A stretch of 38,005 nucleotides of DNA, taken from NCBI GenBank assembly GCA_025055975.1, contig JANWWM010000049.1, forward strand, positions 1-38,005, given 5' to 3'. Positions 32,705-38,005 of the stretch are shown piece by piece. How positions within the stretch are numbered: the first letter of the stretch is position 1; each line of letters starts with the position of its first letter. The stretch comes from Chloroherpetonaceae bacterium. Lineage in GTDB: Bacteria > Bacteroidota > Chlorobiia > Chlorobiales > Thermochlorobacteraceae. A program made the translations under genes and the position numbers. The notes under the pieces were generated by a model. The model did no database searches and was not told the DNA's origin. It saw only the letters and a program-made list of their open reading frames with translations.

Positions 32705-34471
32705 ATGTCGGTCATCAATCACGATGTCGTCATCGTTGGCGCGGGTTTGGCGGGATTGCGCGCCGCCGTCGAAGCCGCCGAATACTGCGACGTGGCGGTG
32801 ATTTCCAAACTGCATCCGCTGCGCTCGCATAGCGGCGCGGCGCAAGGCGGAATTTGCGCGGCGTTGGGCAACGAAGAAGAAGACTATCCGATTTGGCACG
32901 CTTTCGATACGGTCAAGGGCGCGGACTACTTGGGCGACCAAGACGCCATTGAAGTGATGTGCAACGACGCGCCGCGCGCCATCATCGAAATGGAGCATTT
33001 CGGCGTGCCGTTCTCGCGCACGAAAGACGGCAAAATCGCGCAACGCCCCTTCGGCGGACACACGCGCAACTTCGGCGAAGCGCCCGTCCGTCGCGCCTGC
33101 TACGCCGCCGATCGCACGGGACATGTGTGCTTGCATACCCTTTACGAACAATGCATCAAGCGCAAGGTGCGATTCTACAACGAGTTTCAGGTTTTGGACT
33201 TGTGCGAAACCGACGGCGTGATTTGCGGCGTGGTTACTTACAACATTCGCACGGGCGACATCGACATCTTCAACGCCAAAGCCGTGATGTTCGCAACGGG
33301 CGGATTCGGACGCGCTTACAAGACGACCTCCAACGCGCACGCCAACACGGGCGACGGACTTGCGATTGCCATGCGACACGGCATTCCGCTTGAAGATATG
33401 GAGTTCGTACAGTTTCACCCGACGGGGCTGTATCGCTTGGGGATTCTCGTAACCGAAGGCGCGCGCGGCGAAGGCGGCGTGCTGCGCAACGCCCTGGGCG
33501 AACGCTTTATGGAACGCTACGCGCCGACCGTCAAAGACCTCGCGCCGCGCGACCTCATCTCGCGCTGCATGTATCAAGAAATCCGCGAGGGCAGAGGCGT
33601 GGGCAAAAACAAAGATTACATCAATCTCGACCTCACGCACCTGTCGCTCAAGCAGATCGAAACCAAACTGCCCGAAATTTCCACCTTCGCCAAAATTTAT
33701 CTCGGAGTCGATCCGTCCAAAAATCCGATTCCCGTTCAGCCCACATGCCACTACGCGATGGGCGGCATTCCAACCAACATCGACGGGCGCGTCGTGATTG
33801 ACGAGAAAAATACCGTCAAGGTCGGCTTCTGGGCGGCGGGCGAATGCGCATGCGTTTCCGTGCACGGCGCGAACCGCTTGGGCACGAACTCCCTACTCGA
33901 CCTCATCGTCTTCGGACGCAGAGCGGGCAAAGACATCGTGCAGTTCGTCAAAGAGACCAAAGGCAAAATGCCCGTCCAGAAAGACGCGGACAAAAAGGTG
34001 CGCGAAAAAATCAATTCGATTCTTTCAAGAACCAAAGGCGAGTCCGTTGGCAAAATCCGCGCCGACCTGCAACAAATGATGATGGACAAGGTCTCCGTCT
34101 TTCGCACGGAAGAACTCCTTGAAAGCGCTTGCCGCGAAATCAAACAACTCCGCGAGCGCGCCAAAAACGCCGTCGTGCAAGACAAAGGCAAAGAATTCAA
34201 CACCGACTTGCTCGACGCGATCGAGTTGGAGTTTATGATCGATTACTCGCAAACCATCATTGAGGGCGCGTATCATCGCAAAGAATCGCGTGGCGCGCAT
34301 GCGCGCGAAGATTATCCCAAGCGCGACGACGCGAACTTTATGAAACATACGCTCTGCCTCGTCGATGAGGGCGGTCATAGCGAAATCAAATACAAGCCCG
34401 TCAATATGGCTTTGGCGGAACGCGATTGGGAATACCGCGACAAATTCGTTCCGAAAGAACGCAAATACTAA
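32705..34471 (+). CDS. sdhA: Succinate dehydrogenase/fumarate reductase flavoprotein subunit
   Basis: A 588-residue FAD subunit that oxidises succinate to fumarate in complex II. FAD fold: [18 protein letters not shown]. The covalent FAD His lies in [17 protein letters not shown]. Substrate site: [49 protein letters not shown] and [21 protein letters not shown]. The C-terminus has [11 protein letters not shown]. Full length and intact. It follows the two Uma2 genes with a 5-bp gap. The iron-sulfur subunit gene sdhB, normally next to sdhA, is not in the window; a hairpin and hldD follow instead. Confidence 0.97.
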   Translation: MSVINHDVVIVGAGLAGLRAAVEAAEYCDVAVISKLHPLRSHSGAAQGGICAALGNEEEDYPIWHAFDTVKGADYLGDQDAIEVMCNDAPRAIIEMEHFGVPFSRTKDGKIAQRPFGGHTRNFGEAPVRRACYAADRTGHVCLHTLYEQCIKRKVRFYNEFQVLDLCETDGVICGVVTYNIRTGDIDIFNAKAVMFATGGFGRAYKTTSNAHANTGDGLAIAMRHGIPLEDMEFVQFHPTGLYRLGILVTEGARGEGGVLRNALGERFMERYAPTVKDLAPRDLISRCMYQEIREGRGVGKNKDYINLDLTHLSLKQIETKLPEISTFAKIYLGVDPSKNPIPVQPTCHYAMGGIPTNIDGRVVIDEKNTVKVGFWAAGECACVSVHGANRLGTNSLLDLIVFGRRAGKDIVQFVKETKGKMPVQKDADKKVREKINSILSRTKGESVGKIRADLQQMMMDKVSVFRTEELLESACREIKQLRERAKNAVVQDKGKEFNTDLLDAIELEFMIDYSQTIIEGAYHRKESRGAHAREDYPKRDDANFMKHTLCLVDEGGHSEIKYKPVNMALAERDWEYRDKFVPKERKY

Positions 34472-34490
34472 CCCAACAAGCGAGAAACGC

Positions 34491-34514
34491 GGAGCGAGGA
34501 TTGTTCCTCGCTCC
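34491..34514 (+). terminator. Stem-loop behind sdhA
   Basis: Perfect stem GGAGCGAGGA / TCCTCGCTCC (10 bp) with a 4-nt loop, 20 bp past the sdhA stop. There is no T tract, so it may be a Rho-independent-like weak terminator or an mRNA stabiliser. Confidence 0.5.
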
Positions 34515-34541
34515 CAAACTCATAACCGCAATGCTCTTGAA

Positions 34542-35543
34542 ATGATCGTCATCACGGGCGGCGCAGGCTTCATCGGAAGCGCGATGCTTTGGAAACTCAA
34601 CCAAGTCGGCATCGATGACGTGCTCGTCGTCGATGAACTTGGCGAGACGGAAAAATGGAAAAACCTCGTCGGTCTGCGCTTCGCCGATTATGTTCACAAA
34701 ACCCTCTTCCTGCAAAAACTCCTCGACGAAAAATTTCCGCGCATCGATGTCATCATTCATCTTGGCGCGAATAGCTCCACCACCGAGCGCGACGTCGAGA
34801 GCCTGATGGAAAACAACTACGCCTACTCAAAAGACCTTGCCATCTACGCCGTTCAGCGCGGCATTCGATTCATCTACGCTTCCAGCGCGGCAACATATGG
34901 CGCGGGCGAACATGGCTACAAAGACGACGAAGCCACGATGCTCAAACTCCGCCCGCTCAATGCCTATGGCTACTCCAAGCACCTCTTTGACCTTTGGGCG
35001 CATCGACATCGTTTGCTCGACAAAATCGTCGGACTCAAATTCTTCAACGTTTTCGGACCAAACGAATATCACAAGGGCGACATGGCGAGCGTCGTCTACA
35101 AAGCCTTCAATCAAATTCAGGCGACGGGCGAAGTCAAACTGTTCCAATCGCACAAGGAGGGCGTTGCCGACGGCGAACAGATGCGCGACTTTGTCTATGT
35201 GAAAGATTGCGTGGAGGTGATGCATTGGCTAATGGAGAACGAATCCGTCAATGGCATTTTCAATCTCGGAACGGGCAAAGCGCGAAGTTTCAAAGACTTG
35301 GTTACGGCGACCTTCAACGCGATGGAAAAGCCCGTCAAGATTCAATACGTGCCAATGCCCGAAGCCTTGCGGGGCAAGTATCAATACTTCACGGAAGCCG
35401 ACATGACGAAACTCGCCTCCGTTGGTTGTCCCGTGCAATTTCGCTCGCTCGAGGAAAGCGTGTTTGATTACGTGCGCTCGCACTTGCTTCAAGAGCCGCA
35501 AGAGTTGCAATCGACGATTGAGCTTCGCGCGGCAACGACTTGA
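34542..35543 (+). CDS. hldD: ADP-L-glycero-D-manno-heptose-6-epimerase
   Basis: Epimerises ADP-D,D-heptose to ADP-L,D-heptose, the precursor of the LPS inner core. The protein has 333 residues. I chose ATG 34542 (MIVITGGAGFIGS), the NAD(P) Rossmann start, over a longer frame. Short-chain epimerase marks are SSAATYG with the catalytic Ser/Thr and YGYSKHLFD with the YxxxK pair. HldD-like blocks include NQVGIDDVLVVDEL, FNVFGPNEYHKGDMASV, RDFVYVKDCVEVMHWL and GIFNLGTGKARSF. Its presence implies a Gram-negative outer membrane with heptose-containing LPS. Other heptose genes are not in view. The degenerate kinase gene follows after 9 bp. Confidence 0.93.
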   Translation: MIVITGGAGFIGSAMLWKLNQVGIDDVLVVDELGETEKWKNLVGLRFADYVHKTLFLQKLLDEKFPRIDVIIHLGANSSTTERDVESLMENNYAYSKDLAIYAVQRGIRFIYASSAATYGAGEHGYKDDEATMLKLRPLNAYGYSKHLFDLWAHRHRLLDKIVGLKFFNVFGPNEYHKGDMASVVYKAFNQIQATGEVKLFQSHKEGVADGEQMRDFVYVKDCVEVMHWLMENESVNGIFNLGTGKARSFKDLVTATFNAMEKPVKIQYVPMPEALRGKYQYFTEADMTKLASVGCPVQFRSLEESVFDYVRSHLLQEPQELQSTIELRAATT

Positions 35544-35552
35544 CGAACATCG

Positions 35553-36215
35553 ATGCAAACGCTCGCGCTCTCGGTTCTCGGAAAAGATTTAGACGACGCG
35601 CTCTCGTTCAATCGTCTGAAAGCCGACGTCAAGAAACTCTCGTCTCGCTTTCGCCTCGTCGTCGCGCACGACGCGCGGTTTCAATTCGAGCGCAAAGAAA
35701 AACGCCCTCTCCCCGACGCGCCAACGGAAGCCGACCTTGAACGCTACGCCGATTCGCTCGTTCAACTCGGCAAAATTTTCACGACGAAACTCTCCGAAGA
35801 TCTCGTTCCCGCCATGCAAATGAACGCGCATCACTTGGGCTTGGTTCAAGCGGAGCGAGAGGGGGAGTCGACGCTTGGCAAAATCGTCGCCGTCAAAAAG
35901 GAAATTTTGGAAAAACTCTTCGCGCAAAACGTCGTGCCGATTCTCGCGCCCATAACGAAGACGAAAAGCGGGCGATTGTGCTTCGTTTCCGCCGACGCAG
36001 TCGCCGCAAGGCTCGCGGGCGAACTCCGCGCCGATATGATTTTTTTCATCGATGATTGCGGGAGCGGAAAAAAAGAGGAGCGAGAAAAATTCGCGCGAGA
36101 AAGTTTGATGAATGGCGCCAAACGCGCTTTCGTCTCGGACCTTTCGGGGCTTGAAGCCGTCGCGTTGCGCGGCGAGCGACGCTCGTCGGAAATCACGCTT
36201 TCTCCATCAACTTAA
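35553..36215 (+). CDS. Degenerate amino-acid-kinase-fold protein (acetylglutamate-kinase-like)
   Basis: A 220-residue protein. Its order of blocks parallels ArgB. FNRLKADVKKLSSRFRLVVAH (1-39) fits the N-terminal strand-helix-strand. ERYADSLVQLGKIFTTKLSE (64-82) fits the ArgB helix ending in GKVNK. HHLGLVQAEREG (93-104) fits AVGLSGKDG. VVPILAPI..SADAVAARLAGELRADMIFFIDD (127-168) fits the NADTAA region. The expected HGGG appears as HDAR, the usual Asn-Ala-Asp-Thr as SADA, and the total is ~70 residues shorter than ArgB. Kinase activity is therefore doubtful; a pseudoenzyme, regulatory role or altered substrate is possible. It sits 9 bp after hldD and 12 bp before phoH, so the three are likely cotranscribed. 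Confidence 0.65.
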   Translation: MQTLALSVLGKDLDDALSFNRLKADVKKLSSRFRLVVAHDARFQFERKEKRPLPDAPTEADLERYADSLVQLGKIFTTKLSEDLVPAMQMNAHHLGLVQAEREGESTLGKIVAVKKEILEKLFAQNVVPILAPITKTKSGRLCFVSADAVAARLAGELRADMIFFIDDCGSGKKEEREKFARESLMNGAKRAFVSDLSGLEAVALRGERRSSEITLSPST

Positions 36216-36227
36216 CTCAAAAGACGC

Positions 36228-37310
36228 TTGGAACGCGAGAAGAAACTTTCGCTCAAAGGCGTAGAGCCGATTCTGATTTTCGGAGCGCAAGACGCGCACC
36301 TCAAACGCATCGAGTCGGAGTTCAGCGAAGTGAGCATCGTCGCGCGCGGCAACGACGTAACCCTGCGCGGCGACGAGGAAGACGTGCGCCGAGTCGAAAA
36401 GATTTTCATCGAACTGCTCGCCCTCGTCAACCGCAATGGCGAATTGCAAACGCGCGACGTGGAAGCGGTGATTCGCCTCTCGACGCTCGACGAAACTCGC
36501 TCGCAACAGCCGAAAGACGTGGGCAAAGAATGGATTGAAGACGAGGGCGACGTAATCGTCGCAACCAAAACCGACGCGGTGCGCGCCAAGACGCTCGGAC
36601 AAAAGCGAATGGTTCAGGAATCCAAGCGCAACGACATCGTGTTTGCGATTGGTCCAGCGGGCACGGGAAAAACTTACACCGCCGTCGCCATCGCCGTCGC
36701 CGCGCTCAAAGCCAAGCAGGTTCAACGGTTGGTGCTTGCGCGTCCCGCCGTCGAAGCGGGCGAAAGTTTGGGCTTTTTGCCCGGCGATTTGCAACAAAAA
36801 ATCGACCCGTATCTCCGTCCGCTCTACGACGCGCTTTCCGACATGCTCACGCCCGAAAAGCTCAAAGAGTATATGGAAAAAAAGGTCATTGAGGTCGTGC
36901 CGCTCGCCTATATGCGCGGACGCACGCTCAACAACGCCTTCATCATTTTGGACGAAGCGCAAAACGCCACGAGCATGCAATTGAAGATGTGCCTAACGCG
37001 CTTGGGAGTCAACTCGAAAGCCATCATCACGGGCGACGTGACGCAAATCGATTTGCCGCGCAAATCCGATTCGGGTCTTGCCGAAGCCCCAACGCTTCTG
37101 GGCGACATTCAAGGCATTTCGTTTGTCTATCTCGACAAATCCGACGTCGTGCGGCATCGCTTGGTGCGCGACATCATCGAAGCCTACGAAAACCGCGCCC
37201 GCGAAAAAGAACCCAAAGAAGAGCGTCGCCACGAAGAACGCCGACACGAAGACCGCCGCGAAGAAGATCGCCTCAAAAGCCTCGCCGCCAAAACCAATCC
37301 GCTCCGTTGA
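36228..37310 (+). CDS. phoH: PhoH-family ATPase
   Basis: A 360-residue cytoplasmic P-loop ATPase related to superfamily I helicases and linked to RNA metabolism and phosphate stress. A stop at 36213 closes the frame upstream, and the TTG at 36228 is the first possible start. The next Met is deep inside the protein, so TTG initiation is likely. Walker A is GPAGTGKTYTAVAIA (~residue 142), then RPAVEAGESLGFLPGDLQQKIDPYLRPLYDAL, Walker B FIILDEAQNAT and TGDVTQIDLP. The C-terminal ~35 residues are strongly charged with repeated EERRHEERR/DRREE units. Followed by the tandem repeat array. Confidence 0.95.
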   Translation: MEREKKLSLKGVEPILIFGAQDAHLKRIESEFSEVSIVARGNDVTLRGDEEDVRRVEKIFIELLALVNRNGELQTRDVEAVIRLSTLDETRSQQPKDVGKEWIEDEGDVIVATKTDAVRAKTLGQKRMVQESKRNDIVFAIGPAGTGKTYTAVAIAVAALKAKQVQRLVLARPAVEAGESLGFLPGDLQQKIDPYLRPLYDALSDMLTPEKLKEYMEKKVIEVVPLAYMRGRTLNNAFIILDEAQNATSMQLKMCLTRLGVNSKAIITGDVTQIDLPRKSDSGLAEAPTLLGDIQGISFVYLDKSDVVRHRLVRDIIEAYENRAREKEPKEERRHEERRHEDRREEDRLKSLAAKTNPLR

Positions 37311-37357
37311 TTCAACTCCGTTGGCGACGGAAAACGACGCTGAACGCGGAGATTGGC

Positions 37358-38005
37358 GGCAAAGCGAATTCCTCGCATTCGCTCGGAATGACAAAAACAG
37401 ACGCTGAAAAAGCGAAGCGGAGTGAAGAATCCATTTTCAGAGGAGCGAGAATTGAGGAGCGAGAATGGAGAATCGCGGACGCTCAATTCGCAATCCGAAA
37501 TTCGCAATTCGCAATCCGTCGTGGATTCCTCGCTGCGCTCGGAATGACGAGGGAGAAGGGAAAAGACTCGATGTCATTCTGAACGGAGCGAAGCGAAGTG
37601 AAGAATCCATTTTCAGAGAAGCGAGAATTGAGGAGCGAGAAACGAGGCGCGTTCAATTCGCAATCCGAAATTCGCAATTCGCAATCCGTTGTGGATTCCT
37701 CGCATTCGCTCGGAATGACAAAAACAGACGCTGAAAAAGCGAAGCGGCGCGAAGAATCCATTTTCGGAGAAGCGAGGAGCGAGAATTGAGGAGCGAGAAT
37801 GGAGAATCGCGGACGCTCAATTCGCAATCCGAAATTCGCAATTCGCAATCCGTCGTGGATTCCTCGCTGCGCTCAGAATGACGAGGGGAAGGGAAAAGAC
37901 TCGATGTCATTCTGAACGGAGCGAAGCGAAGTGAAGAATCCATTTTCAGAGAAGCGAGAATTGAGGAGCGAGAAACGAGGCGCGTTCAATTCGCAATCCG
38001 AAATT
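37358..38005 (+). repeat. Tandem array of foldback repeats with alternating unit types, cut by the window edge
   Basis: No gene is supported here. After a lone right-end fragment (to 37391) come units A1 (37392-37548), B1 (37573-37719), A2 (37720-37882) and B2 (37906 to the edge). A and B alternate, with a period of about 327-333 bp. A units start ACAAAAACAGACGCTGAAAA and contain GAGAATGGAGAATCGCGGA. B units start GTCATTCTGAACGGAGCG and contain GAGAAACGAGGCGCG. All carry the AATTCGCAATCCGAAATTCGC interior and a right end TGGATTCCTCGC..CTCGGAATGAC or a one-base variant. A1 and A2, and B1 and B2, are nearly identical, so the dimer was duplicated recently. Open frames across it are artefacts. 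Confidence 0.9.

Noticed and set aside
37465..37943. Small proteins encoded across the repeats (products with AKRSEES and FAIRNSQFAIR segments)
   Set aside because: They are translations of the repeat element itself, occur in several frames and directions, and lack ribosome sites.
37358..38005. CRISPR array
   Set aside because: The units are ~160 bp, fold back on themselves and alternate in two types; there are no short identical repeats with unique spacers and no cas genes.

Overview
The window looks like chromosomal DNA of a member of the Bacteroidota/Chlorobiota (FCB) lineage. The sequence traits behind this are an isoleucyl-tRNA synthetase whose HIGH box reads HHVF, a TraR/DksA-like gene directly behind ileS with a zinc finger reduced to one Cys, and a DnaG primase lacking three of four zinc ligands. 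A membrane cytochrome c with three N-terminal helices and a C-terminal CxxCH domain resembles PscC of the green-sulfur-type reaction centre. Together with succinate dehydrogenase and a TRAP binding protein, this suggests a photoheterotrophic Chloroherpeton/Thermochlorobacter-like organism. That assignment is inference; no rRNA or other decisive marker is present. The DNA is moderately GC-rich and densely coding. Most genes lack a strong Shine-Dalgarno site, but a few have good ones (CoA transferase, short sigma factor, sdhC, sdhD, radical SAM gene).

Layout. 1-2.5 kb: partial oligopeptidase B (minus), divergent from a MerR-type regulator (plus). 2.5-6.4 kb: ileS followed by a TraR/DksA-like gene (minus). 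6.4-6.7 kb: a structured intergenic region with the ileS promoter, a terminator hairpin and a candidate small RNA. 6.7-9.5 kb (minus): histidine phosphatase, a 56-residue membrane protein, ybeY, then lysine 2,3-aminomutase. 9.6-11.3 kb: an exported probable beta-barrel protein. 11.3-14.3 kb (minus): a B12-binding radical SAM protein and a TakP-like TRAP binding lipoprotein. 14.4-18 kb: an Rsm22/METTL17-like protein (plus), then a minus-strand group of polyprenyl-phosphate sugar transferase, esterase and small exported protein. 18-20.7 kb: M16 peptidase converging on an acetyl-CoA hydrolase/transferase-family protein.

21.4-26.3 kb (plus): hybrid PAS histidine kinase, dnaG, queF. 26.3-30.4 kb: PscC-like cytochrome (minus), diacylglycerol-kinase-family lipid kinase (plus), short ECF-like sigma factor and accA (both minus). 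30.6-34.5 kb (plus): sdhC-sdhD, two Uma2-family nuclease genes, then sdhA, with no sdhB in the window. 34.5-37.3 kb (plus): hldD-like epimerase, a degenerate acetylglutamate-kinase-like protein, phoH.

A family of foldback repeats (about 120-165 bp) sits between genes at 13.0, 20.8-21.2, 23.7 and 37.4-38.0 kb. Their ends are imperfect inverted repeats of the form TCATTCYGARCG...GAATCCA, and there are at least two kinds of internal sequence. At the right edge they form a tandem array with a period of about 330 bp that runs off the window. The most intriguing unexplained structure is the 6476-6560 module: on the minus strand it reads hairpin, a CACCTCCTTA stretch identical to the anti-Shine-Dalgarno end of 16S rRNA, then a terminator hairpin with a seven-T tract.
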